From Hymenobacter montanus (GTDB lineage: Bacteria; Bacteroidota; Bacteroidia; Cytophagales; Hymenobacteraceae), in the NCBI RefSeq assembly GCF_014699115.1, contig NZ_JACXAD010000007.1, forward strand, positions 124,001-188,000: 64,000 nucleotides of DNA, given 5' to 3'. Numbering within the stretch: the first letter of the stretch is position 1; each line of letters starts with the position of its first letter. Under the pieces are notes generated by a model, which was given only the letters and a program-made list of their open reading frames with translations, had not been told where the DNA came from and made no database searches. The translations under genes and the position numbers were made by a program. Below are positions 8,620 through 18,219 of this stretch, piece by piece.

Positions 8620-8925
8620 ATGCAAAACGTCGACAACCCCCTTAACCCCGGCTCTTTAGAGGTGAGCCACTCAGCCGATTGTTATGAAGAAACCGAGCAG
8701 GTAGTCATCTTCGAGTTGGTGGTGCCCCGGGCCGCCAAAGTTCCAGCGCCGCACCAACACGTAGAAGTCGCCAAATGGCTGATTCAGGCGACATCAGTAA
8801 CGAGTACGGTACCCGGCGAAGTACTCACCCAGCTGCGGGTCAACAACACGGCTTTGGGTTCGGCGTGGTGCATGACGGCGACGCTGGCGCCGCCGCAGGG
8901 CGCCCACCAGTTGCCCTTGTATTAG
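8620..8925 (+). CDS. Short cupin-like protein, probably frameshifted
   Basis: The first 50 residues (MQNVDNPLNPG, then VIFELVVPRAAKVPAPHQH) look like the start of a cupin-family protein, including the metal-binding-type PAPHQH segment. The frame then loses cupin character and stops at 101 residues. In the adjacent frame, from about 8763, the sequence reads GQQHGFGFGVVHDGD and VALVLVQF, which resembles the missing second half of a cupin. A single-base indel near 8765 would join the two. Either a decayed gene or a sequencing error is possible. Confidence 0.45.
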   Translation: MQNVDNPLNPGSLEVSHSADCYEETEQVVIFELVVPRAAKVPAPHQHVEVAKWLIQATSVTSTVPGEVLTQLRVNNTALGSAWCMTATLAPPQGAHQLPLY

Positions 8926-8938
8926 TTCAATTTCTGGC

Positions 8939-10795
8939 TTACTGCAAATGCTGGAGCTGCCGCGAAGCCAACAGGCCGGCTGGCACGCTCAGGGCTCCGG
9001 TGTGCGGGTCGAGGAGTCCGTTGCGCTCGTCTTCGATATTCGTGGCTTGGGTGTAAACGTCGCCGGCAATGGGCCGGCGGCGCAGCTCCTGTTTGAAGGC
9101 CCGGATGGTGTTGGTGCGCGCCTCGGCATCCTGGGGCCCCCCGTAATCCGGGAAGCCAAACCCGCCCCACTCACTCACCACCAGCGGCACCTGACGCCGG
9201 TAGAAAAACGGGTCGCCCACCACCAGGGGGAAAGCGGCCGTGCCCTCCATTTCGCCGCCCACGAGGCGGTCGAGGAGCTCTTGCCAGCGGCTGAGGTCGG
9301 GGGTATACAGATGGGCCGTTAGCAAGTCGGACTTCAGGCGGCCGGTGTGGGAGATGTGATGCCAGCCGTCGTTATCGACCACCAGAAACTGCGGATAGGT
9401 AATCTGCATGAAGTGGTAGGTTTCGATGATGTACTGGCGGGTTTCGGCGTTGGTGGCAATGTCCTGGGCTCCCCAGTCCTCGTTGTACAGGCTCCAGATG
9501 ACGATGGACGGGTGGGTTTCGCTCAAGGTCACGAGCCGCAGCAGCTCGGCGCGGTGGTTTTCGCGGCTGCGCGGTGTGGAGCTGTGGGGGCTGGGCACTT
9601 CCACCCACAGCAGCAGCCCGAGCTCATCGGCCAGGTTATAGATGCGCGGGTCGATGCCGGCAATGTGCACCCGCACCAGGTTGCAGCCCAAGGCTTTCAT
9701 GGCGTGCATGTGGCGCTGCATCTCCTCCAGGGTAGCCTGCCCGGGTTGGTAGAGAATGCCATCGAGGTAGGTGGGCTCGTTGTTGAGGTAGACGTAGCGC
9801 CCGCGGGCTTCAATTTTGCGCAGCCCGAACAAGGTTTCGATTTGGGCGGCGTACCCCTCGGCGTCGATAAGCTGCGCCACCAGCCGGTAGCGGTTGGGGG
9901 CTTCCGGCGACCATAGCTCCGCCCCGGGCACTTCCAGCACCACCCGCTGCTGCCACTGCCCGGCAGCAAGGCGCAGGGGAAAATCGGAGGTCGCCAGCGG
10001 TTCGGTGCGGGTGGGGGTTTGCGGGTCGAATACCTGAAGGCGCAGCACGTAATCGGCCGGGTCATGAATCCGTAGCGTCAGGTTGAAGCGCACGAGCTGG
10101 TCTTCAACCACGCTTACCACCCCCACGCGGGAGCGCAGCCGATTGCGCTCCACTACTTCGAGCCACACGCTGCGCACGGCCCCGGTGTAGGTCTGGTACC
10201 AGATCCCGCCCCGCTTATACACGTGCGATTCCTGTTTGCCGCGCGGAATTTCGGCGTCCAGCGTGTCAGCAATGCGCACGGTGAGGCGGTTCACCAGGTG
10301 CAGGTTCTCCTCGGCCAACTCGTAGGAGAAGGACGTGTACTCGCCGTAGTGGACGTCCTCGCCCTCAATGGTTCTGAGCAGCTGTCCATTGAGCCACACC
10401 CGGGTCTCATAGCCGCAGGCTCCGAAGGTGAGCTGGAGCAGGGAGCGGACCTGCGGCTCGGCTACCTCGGGCAAGGAGAACTCCCGCTCGTACCACACCA
10501 CCACTTGGTCCTGCCAGGCGGTAGCCCCCTGCTCGCCGCGGGCCTGCGCCAAGTGTTCCTCTACCGAGCCGGGCCAGTGCGCGGTATGCTCGTACGCATG
10601 GCCCAGGGCCCACTCCTCGCGCAGGCCCACATCTTCCGCGTCGTGGGCGAAACGCCACTGCCCGTCGAGCAGCACGTGGTTGTTCATGCGCAGTACGGCA
10701 CGGGGTAGGGGATTTTCGGGTTCTTCGGCGGGGTGTTCGGCGGGGCGGCTGGCCGAGAGCGAGTAGTTGGAGTTAGCTTGCTGCAGGTCGTCCAT
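8939..10795 (-). CDS. Glycoside hydrolase family 2 protein
   Basis: Beta-glycosidase of the beta-galactosidase/glucuronidase superfamily, 618 residues. It has the order sugar-binding jelly roll, immunoglobulin-like domain, then TIM barrel. The candidate acid/base is the Glu in SLYNEDWG and the candidate nucleophile the Glu in VVSEWGGFG. No signal peptide is seen at the ATG at 10795, so the protein looks cytoplasmic. A longer frame to 10936 has no conserved sequence. The sugar specificity cannot be read from the sequence. Confidence 0.9.
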   Translation of the reverse strand: MDDLQQANSNYSLSASRPAEHPAEEPENPLPRAVLRMNNHVLLDGQWRFAHDAEDVGLREEWALGHAYEHTAHWPGSVEEHLAQARGEQGATAWQDQVVVWYEREFSLPEVAEPQVRSLLQLTFGACGYETRVWLNGQLLRTIEGEDVHYGEYTSFSYELAEENLHLVNRLTVRIADTLDAEIPRGKQESHVYKRGGIWYQTYTGAVRSVWLEVVERNRLRSRVGVVSVVEDQLVRFNLTLRIHDPADYVLRLQVFDPQTPTRTEPLATSDFPLRLAAGQWQQRVVLEVPGAELWSPEAPNRYRLVAQLIDAEGYAAQIETLFGLRKIEARGRYVYLNNEPTYLDGILYQPGQATLEEMQRHMHAMKALGCNLVRVHIAGIDPRIYNLADELGLLLWVEVPSPHSSTPRSRENHRAELLRLVTLSETHPSIVIWSLYNEDWGAQDIATNAETRQYIIETYHFMQITYPQFLVVDNDGWHHISHTGRLKSDLLTAHLYTPDLSRWQELLDRLVGGEMEGTAAFPLVVGDPFFYRRQVPLVVSEWGGFGFPDYGGPQDAEARTNTIRAFKQELRRRPIAGDVYTQATNIEDERNGLLDPHTGALSVPAGLLASRQLQHLQ

Positions 10796-10947
10796 GCGAG
10801 GCGGTGAAAAGAAAAAACAATTTAGTCCTGAAAAATCTGCACAAGGAATCTTCCTAACGGTCATCGGGCCGGGAATGATACAAGGACCCGGCCCATCGGC
10901 TGTTTTCTGCCCCAATGACCGTACGCAACTGCCCAAGTTGCTGCAGC

Positions 10948-11160
10948 CTCGCCGGGCAACCCGGCGCCGTGGTGGCTGACAAGACCTACGAGACTAATCA
11001 GGTGCGCCGGCCCTTGCCCTGCGCGGATTCCAGATCATTATCCCGCTCCAGGCCAACCGACTCGGGCAGCGCCCCTGCGGTGAAAACCGCTACGCCGCCC
11101 GCAACCAGAGCAAAAGCTCTTTCGGCCGACAGACACAACGAAACCCGCCGCTTCGAACAT
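10948..11160 (+). pseudogene. Degraded IS5-like DDE transposase fragment
   Basis: In one frame the sequence reads QPGAVVADKTYETNQVR. After a one-base shift near 11004 it continues as ALRGFQIIIPLQANR and then ENRYAARN. This order resembles the ADK-YD...LRG...IPPR-NR...ARN region around the middle catalytic Asp of IS4/IS5-group transposases. No start, no terminal repeats and no complete domain remain. The rest of the 669-base gap between the GH2 gene and the Hpt frame holds only the AT-rich hairpin at 11285-11354. Confidence 0.4.
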
Positions 11161-11284
11161 GTCAGCCCAATTGAAGCTGATTATTATAAGCTCATGAGCA
11201 GAAGTAAGCGTACGCTAGATAAAGCAGGACGCTCTAAAACACGACGAGTACTGCTGGTTGACTACCTAGAGCAGTTCTCGAAAA

Positions 11285-11354
11285 GGAATTAAAAATTAGA
11301 AATGAAGAATTAAAAATGTGCTGGTCAAATTTTTAATTCTTCATTTTTAATTCC
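11285..11354. repeat. AT-rich fold-back repeat
   Basis: An imperfect inverted repeat with arms of about 26-33 bases around an 11-base loop. The left arm (from 11285) contains a 7-base extra block relative to the right arm (11329-11354). Bases 11328-11352 are identical over 25 bases to 60386-60410 inside leuS, so this is a dispersed repeat rather than only a terminator. Confidence 0.75.
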
Positions 11355-11464
11355 TAAAAAACGGCTGGCATCCTCAGCGACGGGTACCCGCAACCGGGCA
11401 GCTACGAGACGCCTATCGACAAAAGCTGCGAGGCGGCGCTGAATTGCCTGCGCCGCCGCAATTG

Positions 11465-11755
11465 CTAGCTGGCGGGCAATTCAGCGCTCAACGGCGCCAG
11501 CACGGCGCGCACGGCGGCCGCGAGCTGGTCCACGGCCTCGGTGGTCGGGCCGACCGGATTGGGGCCGCCGGAGCCCAGGTGCTCCAGCGCGGCCAGGGGC
11601 GGGGCGGTGCCGGCCACGGCCAGGGCCTCCAGGTTGGGCCTGATGAAGTGCACCAGCCGCTGCGCTTCGGCCCATTCACCGGCCTGCACCGCTTCACGCA
11701 GCCGGGTGAGGCTGGGCGGAATATCCTTCAAAAAAGAGCGGATGATGTCGGGCAC
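11465..11755 (-). CDS. Hpt domain, detached from the hybrid kinase by a frameshift
   Basis: Encodes the histidine phosphotransfer segment with the candidate phospho-His in LVHFIRPNLEAL. The same frame is open upstream of the GTG at 11755 and reads [14 protein letters not shown], a typical linker-plus-Hpt start. That sequence directly overlaps the end of the kinase gene, which ends in PTPPSTT in the other frame. In related hybrid kinases REC and Hpt are one polypeptide. A one-base change in the C-rich run near 11800-11815 would restore the fusion. Confidence 0.55.
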   Translation of the reverse strand: MPDIIRSFLKDIPPSLTRLREAVQAGEWAEAQRLVHFIRPNLEALAVAGTAPPLAALEHLGSGGPNPVGPTTEAVDQLAAAVRAVLAPLSAELPAS

Positions 11756-11793
11756 GAAGGCCGTGTTGCCGTGGGCCAGGGCCCGGAACTTGC

Positions 11794-13731
11794 TCAGGTC
11801 GTAGAGGGCGGGGTGGGGCGCAAGCCCATAAGCTTGTGGCAGAGATCGGCTTCGTCGAAAGGCTTGGCGAGGCAGTCGTTCATGCCGACGGCCAGGTACT
11901 GCTGCGTATCCGACGGGTAGGCGTTGGCCGTGAGGGCCAGAATGGCCACCCCGGCGCGCTCGGTGTCGGCGTGCTGGCGGATGTGCCGGGTTATCTCGAT
12001 GCCGTTCATGCCCGGCAGCTGGATGTCCATCAGAATGACGTCGTAGCGGTTTTGCTCGAACAGCTCCAGCGCCCGCAGGCCGTCGGGGGCCTCGTCCACC
12101 GTGCCGCCCCAGCTTTGCACCATCTGGCGGGCCACCAGGCGGTTGATGTTGTTGTCTTCAACCAGCAGCACGCGCATGCCCGCCAGGGCCTCGGCCTGGG
12201 GCAGCGCCGCGGGGGTGCTGACGGGGGCCTCAGTCTTGGGCAGCTCCAGGCTGAAGGCGAAGCTGCTGCCACGCCCGGGCATGGAGTCCACGGTGAGGCA
12301 GCCGCCGAACTGCTCCACCAGCGCCCGGCTGATGTTCAGGCCCAGCCCCGTGCCGCCAAATTGCCGGGTCGTGTCGGCGTAGGCCTGGGTGAAGCTCTCG
12401 AAGATGTACTGCAGCTTATTGGCCGGAATGCCGATGCCGGTATCGCTGACGCGAAACTCCAGCGTGAGCGAGTCGGCGGTTTCGGCCAGCACGCGGCCGG
12501 TCAGCGTCACCTGCCCATAGTGGGTAAACTTAATGGCGTTGGACAGCAGGTTGAGCAGAATCTGGTTTAGTCGGAACGGGTCGCTCAGCACCCAGGGGCA
12601 ATTGATGAACGGAATCTCGGTCCGGAAATCGAGGCCGCGCTCCCGGGCCTGCTGGGCCAGCGGGGCCACAGCCTGCTGCACGGAATCGCGGAGATTAAAG
12701 GCTACCTGCTCGAGCTCCAGCTTGCCGGAGGTAATCTTGGCCACGTCGAGCACGTCGTTGATAACAGCGAGCAGGTGCTGCCCCGACGAATGGATGATGG
12801 CAACCTGCTCGTGCTGCTCGGCATTGAGCTTGGTTTTGGCTAGCAGGGCGGCCATGCCCAGCACCCCATTTAGGGGCGTGCGGATTTCGTGGCTCATGTT
12901 GGCCAGGAAGGTAGTGCGGGCCTGGGCGGCGGTTTCGGCCACCTTTTGGGCGTGCTTCATCTCCTGCTCGGCCAGCACCCGATCCGTAATGTCAAGGCCG
13001 TAGCCGAGCATGAAGTGCAAGGTGCCATCGGGCCGGTAAATGGGCAGGAAGCGCCGCAGAAAGTGGCGCGGACCTTCGGGTAGCGACAGGGCTTCTTCCC
13101 AGGCCGTTCCCTGGCGCGAATTCAGAGCTTGCTCGAAATACTGCCGCCGCGCCGTGGCCCAGTCGGGGCTGAAGCCGCGGTGCGCGCAGTATTCAAAATC
13201 GTCCTTGCCCACAATCCAAGCCCGGATTTCGGGTGATTTGATGGCGGCCGGATTCAGGAACAGGTAGCGGTGTTCGGCGTTGAACACGGCCACGTCGCCG
13301 GGCAGCTCGTTGAACACGGTCTGGAAGAAGTTGCGCTCCTCCAGCATTTTCTGCTCGGCCTGGTGGTGCTCAGTGATGTCGGTCAGGTAGAGCGTGACGG
13401 CCCCACCGGCGGGCGCGGGCCGGGCCGCGAGCGTGAAGTAGCGCCCGCCGCTGGTCAGTTCGGTGTACTGCGTGCAGCCCGCTGCCCGGCTCGCGGCGGC
13501 CGTGCTAAGCAGGTGCGCGTGCCAGGCCTGGGCCGTGGCGGCGTCGAGGCTCCGCACGAAGGCCTGGGCGGCTGGGTTGGTATATTCAGGCTGCCCGTCG
13601 GCGGCCAGGCGCACGATCAGGTTAGGGCTCTGCTCGATGATTTCGGCGTTGGCTCGCAGGCTGGCCAGCTCGGTTTCGAGCTGGGCAATGTAGTCGGCGG
13701 CAGAGGCAAGGGAAGGAGCGTCAATTTTCAT
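11794..13731 (-). CDS. PAS hybrid sensor histidine kinase (REC at C-terminus)
   Basis: A 645-residue kinase without obvious transmembrane segments. It starts with a short coiled coil, then two PAS-like domains (about residues 35-260), HisKA with the phospho-His in [15 protein letters not shown], HATPase_c ([20 protein letters not shown]) and a receiver domain with Asp in [13 protein letters not shown]. Phosphorelay would pass to the Hpt domain encoded immediately downstream but out of frame. An alternative ATG at 13758 adds nine residues. No cognate regulator is adjacent. Confidence 0.9.
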   Translation of the reverse strand: MKIDAPSLASAADYIAQLETELASLRANAEIIEQSPNLIVRLAADGQPEYTNPAAQAFVRSLDAATAQAWHAHLLSTAAASRAAGCTQYTELTSGGRYFTLAARPAPAGGAVTLYLTDITEHHQAEQKMLEERNFFQTVFNELPGDVAVFNAEHRYLFLNPAAIKSPEIRAWIVGKDDFEYCAHRGFSPDWATARRQYFEQALNSRQGTAWEEALSLPEGPRHFLRRFLPIYRPDGTLHFMLGYGLDITDRVLAEQEMKHAQKVAETAAQARTTFLANMSHEIRTPLNGVLGMAALLAKTKLNAEQHEQVAIIHSSGQHLLAVINDVLDVAKITSGKLELEQVAFNLRDSVQQAVAPLAQQARERGLDFRTEIPFINCPWVLSDPFRLNQILLNLLSNAIKFTHYGQVTLTGRVLAETADSLTLEFRVSDTGIGIPANKLQYIFESFTQAYADTTRQFGGTGLGLNISRALVEQFGGCLTVDSMPGRGSSFAFSLELPKTEAPVSTPAALPQAEALAGMRVLLVEDNNINRLVARQMVQSWGGTVDEAPDGLRALELFEQNRYDVILMDIQLPGMNGIEITRHIRQHADTERAGVAILALTANAYPSDTQQYLAVGMNDCLAKPFDEADLCHKLMGLRPTPPSTT

Positions 13732-13758
13732 GGGCGGGTAGTGGGGCGCAATGTGCAT

Positions 13759-14226
13759 CCATTCCGCTTATTCCGGAAGCCCAAAAAGCTGAGTGCCAAT
13801 TTTAAAGGAGTGAACGAACCGATGGCATAGGCGAAAGCTGCCACTAGCCCGGCGAAAACTTAGGCGGCCAGCCTGTGCGGCTGGTCTGCCGCCGCAGGAG
13901 CCAACCCAAGTCGTGGATTACAAACTAAAATCGGTCAAGCACGTGAACAATGACGAAGAGGCCGACTCTGCGAGCGAGTCCGGCGGGGAGGGGGCCTGGA
14001 TTTTCTCGGAGAATCGGTCTTGAGGGCCCTCAAGCAGGTTTCAATGCCGTGGCGAAAGTGCTGAGCGAAAAACGTGCGCGCCGAAGCACGCGGGTGTTTG
14101 CTGTTCTTGCGGCGGGCCGGGGTGGGGCTTCCGCACCATCAGGAACAGGCGCCAAAGCCTTCATGAACTCAAACCCAAGAGTCCGTACAACCTGGTTAGG
14201 GCGCCCGCTAGCTGGGTTAGAGCAGC
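13759..14226. other. Intergenic stretch without a recognisable gene
   Basis: About 470 bases with an open frame from 13950 that is Arg/Gly-rich and unlike any family. The only structure seen is a 16-base perfect palindrome, CTTGAGGGCCCTCAAG, at 14019-14034. The stretch is GC-rich like the coding regions and could be decayed coding sequence. Confidence 0.4.
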
Positions 14227-15504
14227 CTAGGTTTTCTGCTTTTTCTTCTTGGCCGCCGGAAACAGAATATTATTCAGGATCAGCCGATACCCCGGCGAGT
14301 TGGGGTGCAGGGCCAGGTCGGTGGGTTCCTCGCCCACCATGTGCTGGTAGTCTTCGGGGTCGTGGCCGCCATAGAAGGTCCAGGTGCCCTTGCCCAGCGT
14401 GCCGTGGAGGTAGCGGGCCTCCCCGGTTTGCTTGGTGTCGCCCATGATCACCACGTCGGATTTGATGAGGCTCTTGCGGAAAGCCGTGGTCTGGCCCATA
14501 AACCCGTGGATGGTTTTCTCGTGGTTCTGGCACAGCATGGTGGGCACGGGGTCGTACTTAGCCGAGAAGGTAAAAAGCGAGAAATAGTCGTTTTGCTCGC
14601 CCAGGCCCCGCTCGCCCGGCTGCATGTCGATGTTGGAGTATTCGTACTCGTAGGGGTTGCGCACCAGCTGGAAGTTTTGAAATGCCAGGCAGCGGTTAAA
14701 GTTGAGCTTCGACTGGGCGGCGGGGTCGGCGGGGTCGCCGTCGTACATGCTTTCCACCATGTCGACGCCCAGGCCCGCCAAGGCAATGTCGTAGCTGTCT
14801 GTGGCCGAGCACATTGCAAACAGGAATCCGCCCCCGGCAATAAACTCCTGGATTTTGGTGGCCACCACGCCCTTCATCTGGCTCACTTTGGCAAAGCCGT
14901 TGCGCTTGGCCGCCGCTTCGGCGTCGCGTTGCTGCTGCTGGTACCAGCTCGTGGTGCGGGAGGTAGCGTAAAACTTGCCGTACTCGCCGGTGAAGTCCTC
15001 GTGGTGCAGGTGCAGCCAGTCGTATTTGGGCAGGGTGCCGGCCAGCACCTCGTCGTCGTAAAGCTGCGTGTAAGGAATTTCCGCGTAGTTGAGCACCATG
15101 GTCACGGCATCGTCCCAGGGTTGCTTGCCCTTGGGGGTGTACACCGCGATCTTGGGAGCTTTTTCCAGCTTCATCACGTCCATGTTGGCGTTAGGATCCG
15201 CAATCTCCTGAAGAATGCCGGTGTACTGAGCCTTGCTGATTACCTGGAAGGTGACGCCCCGTACAGCCAGCTCATTTTCGGCGCCGGCCGTGGTTTCGAA
15301 GGCAAAGGCCCCCCCCCGGTAGTTCAGGAGCCAGTCGACGGGCACCTCGTGTTGGAGCAGCCAGAAAGCCACCCCATAGGCTTTAAGGCTCTCTTTCTGG
15401 GTGTTGTCCATGGGAATGAACACGTGGTTGGCGCGGGCCGCCAGGGGCGCCGTAACGGCTGCCGCAGCCAAGGCAACAAAGAGCAGAAGACGCTGGAGGA
15501 GCAT
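14227..15504 (-). CDS. Exported protein of the family often labelled asparagine synthetase B
   Basis: A 425-residue protein with a clear signal peptide ending near AARANHVF. It contains YTPKGKQPWDDAVTMVL and a segment with GGGFLFAMCSATDSYD, reminiscent of a class I glutamine-amidotransferase-like or ThuA-like fold. It has neither the N-terminal Cys2 glutaminase nor the ATP-pyrophosphatase domain of true AsnB, so the common label is doubtful. The C-terminus is Lys-rich. Its function is unknown, but it should act outside the cytoplasm. Confidence 0.75.
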   Translation of the reverse strand: MLLQRLLLFVALAAAAVTAPLAARANHVFIPMDNTQKESLKAYGVAFWLLQHEVPVDWLLNYRGGAFAFETTAGAENELAVRGVTFQVISKAQYTGILQEIADPNANMDVMKLEKAPKIAVYTPKGKQPWDDAVTMVLNYAEIPYTQLYDDEVLAGTLPKYDWLHLHHEDFTGEYGKFYATSRTTSWYQQQQRDAEAAAKRNGFAKVSQMKGVVATKIQEFIAGGGFLFAMCSATDSYDIALAGLGVDMVESMYDGDPADPAAQSKLNFNRCLAFQNFQLVRNPYEYEYSNIDMQPGERGLGEQNDYFSLFTFSAKYDPVPTMLCQNHEKTIHGFMGQTTAFRKSLIKSDVVIMGDTKQTGEARYLHGTLGKGTWTFYGGHDPEDYQHMVGEEPTDLALHPNSPGYRLILNNILFPAAKKKKQKT

Positions 15505-15646
15505 AGTTTTTACCGAAAGAAACGCACCGCACCAACGAGGTTGCGGCGGCCGTGGTTCAAGTTAAGCGGTGGCGGGCATTCGGCCGTTGTGTTTCCGCCT
15601 CCGGTGCCCCGGTCATGTAGTACCTTACCGGCCAAAATTTTCCGTA

Positions 15647-16051
15647 ATGGTTATGGCTGTTGCTTTGTCCTCTGACGCTTCAAAAGCCCAAATTATCGCT
15701 TTCATCGACCGTTGGGTCAGCTTGTTGGTGCAGAAAAAGTACGACGAAGTACTCGCGCTGATTGTTGCCGAGCCCGGTTGGAGGCCCGCTTTAATCGAAG
15801 AAGTGAGTAACTCCTACGGCGACGCGGCGAATCGAGTGACCCTGCTCAACAATGGCACGGCGCTGGATGGAGCAGGCAACAGCGAGATTGGCCGGCCGCG
15901 CAAAGAAGTAGACTGGCACGACGACGAACGAGGTGATGTTTGGTACGATTTGAATATCAATGGACTGAGTTCAGATTTAACGGCCACTTTCGATTTGGTA
16001 AGGCGAGCTGGCCGTATGCACCTTATCCTGCAGGATATTCACGTCATGTAG
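15647..16051 (+). CDS. Conserved hypothetical protein (DUF7668-like)
   Basis: A 134-residue soluble protein. The C-terminal half with DVWYDLNINGLSSDLTATFDL and the ending LILQDIHVM resembles a small family of unknown function that I associate tentatively with DUF7668. The ATG at 15647 is chosen over the upstream open frame from 15569, whose residues look non-coding. The region between it and the divergent exported-protein gene is about 140 bases. Function unknown. Confidence 0.7.
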   Translation: MVMAVALSSDASKAQIIAFIDRWVSLLVQKKYDEVLALIVAEPGWRPALIEEVSNSYGDAANRVTLLNNGTALDGAGNSEIGRPRKEVDWHDDERGDVWYDLNINGLSSDLTATFDLVRRAGRMHLILQDIHVM

Positions 16052-16093
16052 GGCCATTGCTTAGCGCTACGGCCGTCCCCACTTACGCCTGTT

Positions 16094-17332
16094 ATGAGTC
16101 CTTTCGAAAACGTTCGCGAAGCCTTCCGCTCCATCCGCGCCAACCTGCTGCGCACGATTCTCACCGCCCTTATCCTGAGCATCGGGCTGTTTGCGCTGGT
16201 AGGCATTCTGACGGGCATCGATGCAATGAAAAATTCGCTGGCCGAAACCTTTGCCAGCCTCGGGGCCAACTCCTTCGAAATCCACGCCAAAGGATACAGC
16301 AACCGGGGCCGGCGCGGCGGGGTGCAAGCCAAGCAATACCCGCCCGTGAGCTTTCTGGAAGCCAAGCTCTACAAAGCGGCCATGGGCGACGATGCCCAAG
16401 TGGGCATTTCGGCCTTTATCGCGGGCGCCGTGGAGATGAAAGCCAACGGCATCAAAACCAACCCCAACATGCAAGTGGTGGCGGGCGACGAAAATTACCT
16501 GAAAATCCAGGGCTACAATCTGGCCGAAGGACGGACTTTTTCGCAGACCGAATTGAACAACGGCGCCAACGTGTTGATCGTGGGCAACGAAATCCGCCTC
16601 AAGCTGTTTCCCAAGCAAAGCCCGGTGGGTAAGTACGTATCGGCCCTGGGCCGGCGCTTCCTGATTGTGGGCCTCCTTGAAAAAAGCGGCAGCAGCATGG
16701 GCGGAGGCGGCGCCGACCGCCTGGCCCTGCTACCCCTCGAAACCGGCAACCAGTTGCCCCGGCAGCGGGCCCTCACCTACGACATTAAAACCGCTACTGA
16801 CCAGCATGGCACCCTCGATTTCCTGATTGGCCAGGCCACCGGCACCATGCGGGCCGTGCGCCACGACAAACTCGGCCAGGAAGACAGCTTCGTGGTGGAA
16901 AGCAGCGAATCCCTGGCCTCGGATCTGGACTCCATTTCCGGGAAAGTGCGGGCGGGCGGGAGTGTTATGGCCTTCATTACCCTGCTCGGAGCCAGTATTG
17001 CTCTCATGAACATCATGCTGGTGTCGGTAACCGAACGCACCCGGGAGATAGGTATCCGCAAGGCGCTGGGGGCTACGGCCCGGCAAATCCGCCAGCAGTT
17101 TCTGATTGAGGCCATCGTGATCTGCCTGCTGGGCGGCACGTTTGGCATCATCCTGGGCGTGCTGAGCGGCAATGGCGTGGCCAAGTTTGTGGGCTCGGGC
17201 TCTTTCTTAGTACCCTGGCTCTGGATGGTTGTGGGGCTGATTATCTGCGTCGGCGTGGGGCTGGCTTCGGGCTATTACCCCGCCAGCAAAGCGGCCGCGC
17301 TCGACCCCATTGAATCGTTACGCTACGAGTAA
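16094..17332 (+). CDS. MacB-like ABC transporter permease (FtsX family)
   Basis: A 412-residue inner-membrane protein. It has one N-terminal transmembrane helix ([18 protein letters not shown]), a large MacB periplasmic core domain (about residues 45-250) and three C-terminal helices forming the FtsX domain, with [14 protein letters not shown] typical of MacB permeases. These proteins form mechanotransmission pumps with a separate ATPase. No ATPase gene is adjacent, so its partner must be encoded elsewhere. Confidence 0.92.
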   Translation: MSPFENVREAFRSIRANLLRTILTALILSIGLFALVGILTGIDAMKNSLAETFASLGANSFEIHAKGYSNRGRRGGVQAKQYPPVSFLEAKLYKAAMGDDAQVGISAFIAGAVEMKANGIKTNPNMQVVAGDENYLKIQGYNLAEGRTFSQTELNNGANVLIVGNEIRLKLFPKQSPVGKYVSALGRRFLIVGLLEKSGSSMGGGGADRLALLPLETGNQLPRQRALTYDIKTATDQHGTLDFLIGQATGTMRAVRHDKLGQEDSFVVESSESLASDLDSISGKVRAGGSVMAFITLLGASIALMNIMLVSVTERTREIGIRKALGATARQIRQQFLIEAIVICLLGGTFGIILGVLSGNGVAKFVGSGSFLVPWLWMVVGLIICVGVGLASGYYPASKAAALDPIESLRYE

Positions 17333-17343
17333 TCGAGTAATAG

Positions 17344-18204
17344 ATGCTACTGATGCCTAAAAAATGGGCCCTCTTCGCCTACTTAATGGGAGGAGCAGCA
17401 TCCGCGGTGGCACAACCTGGAGCAGGGGTGAGGGCCCGCGTTGTAGCGGTAACGGAAGGTGGGAAAGAGAGGAGATTCAACGTGCCGCAAGTCCAATTAG
17501 CTAATGCCGCAGTAGCCAGGCGCATCAACCGCTGCCTCGTCCGGCTGGTGCTGAGCGAGGAAACAGATTCAACCCTGAGCATAAGCCAGCAGCTGCGGCA
17601 GGCTGCGCGGGCCTGTTGTTACGATGCTGAAAACGGCCTGGGTTGGAACACCGCGGGCCACGGCCTAACCGCTTGCAACTACAGCGTCCTACTGAATCAG
17701 CGGGGCTTGCTATCCTTGCAGTATGCTCAGGAGTTTACCGGGGCCTACTCGTGGGAGCAGGAGTCCTACGTAACTTTCGACCTGCGCACCGGCCGCCGGC
17801 TGGCGTTGGCTGACTTGGTTGCCGACTCCCCAGCCCAGTTGAGGCGCCGCATGCACAACGCCATTACCCGTCGTTTTGGCGAAGCACTGGCTGAGATGGC
17901 GGTTGATCAAGAAGAATCCGCCGATGTAGCCATGGTGGCTGAACATTTTTGTTGGGATTGGTCGACGAAGCGGGTGCGCTTTGAAAGCGACCCAGGGCCC
18001 GCGGGAGAAGACCGGGCCGCCGAGCCGGACTTGGAAAGTTTTGCGCTCACACCGCACGAGCTGCGGCTGTATTATGGGCGCCTGCTGCCCCATGTTATCC
18101 AGAACTACGAGCCCGACAATACCTACCACTTTCCTTACGCCCGGGTCCAGCCCCGGGGCTTGCTGGTGCCCGTAGCCAAAGCCGTAACGGTTAAGAAGCA
18201 GTAG
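17344..18204 (+). CDS. Exported hypothetical protein (DUF3298/DUF4163-like)
   Basis: A 286-residue protein with a signal peptide ending at about residue 24 (SAVAQ). The pattern LSLQYAQEFTGAYSWEQESYVTFDLRTGRRLALADLV matches the layout of DUF3298-type proteins, where a strand-rich region precedes the tag GxxLxLxDL; the full stretch spans about residues 118-157. It begins 11 bases after the permease stop and may be co-transcribed with it. Function unknown. Confidence 0.7.
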   Translation: MLLMPKKWALFAYLMGGAASAVAQPGAGVRARVVAVTEGGKERRFNVPQVQLANAAVARRINRCLVRLVLSEETDSTLSISQQLRQAARACCYDAENGLGWNTAGHGLTACNYSVLLNQRGLLSLQYAQEFTGAYSWEQESYVTFDLRTGRRLALADLVADSPAQLRRRMHNAITRRFGEALAEMAVDQEESADVAMVAEHFCWDWSTKRVRFESDPGPAGEDRAAEPDLESFALTPHELRLYYGRLLPHVIQNYEPDNTYHFPYARVQPRGLLVPVAKAVTVKKQ

Positions 18205-18219
18205 TAATGGCTAATATTA

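Noticed and set aside
13950..14447. 165-codon plus-strand frame between the hybrid kinase and the exported protein
   Set aside because: Low-complexity Arg/Gly sequence, runs antisense into a real gene, no family.
16094..17332. Complete MacAB efflux operon
   Set aside because: No ATPase or adaptor gene adjoins the permease, so only a lone permease can be supported.
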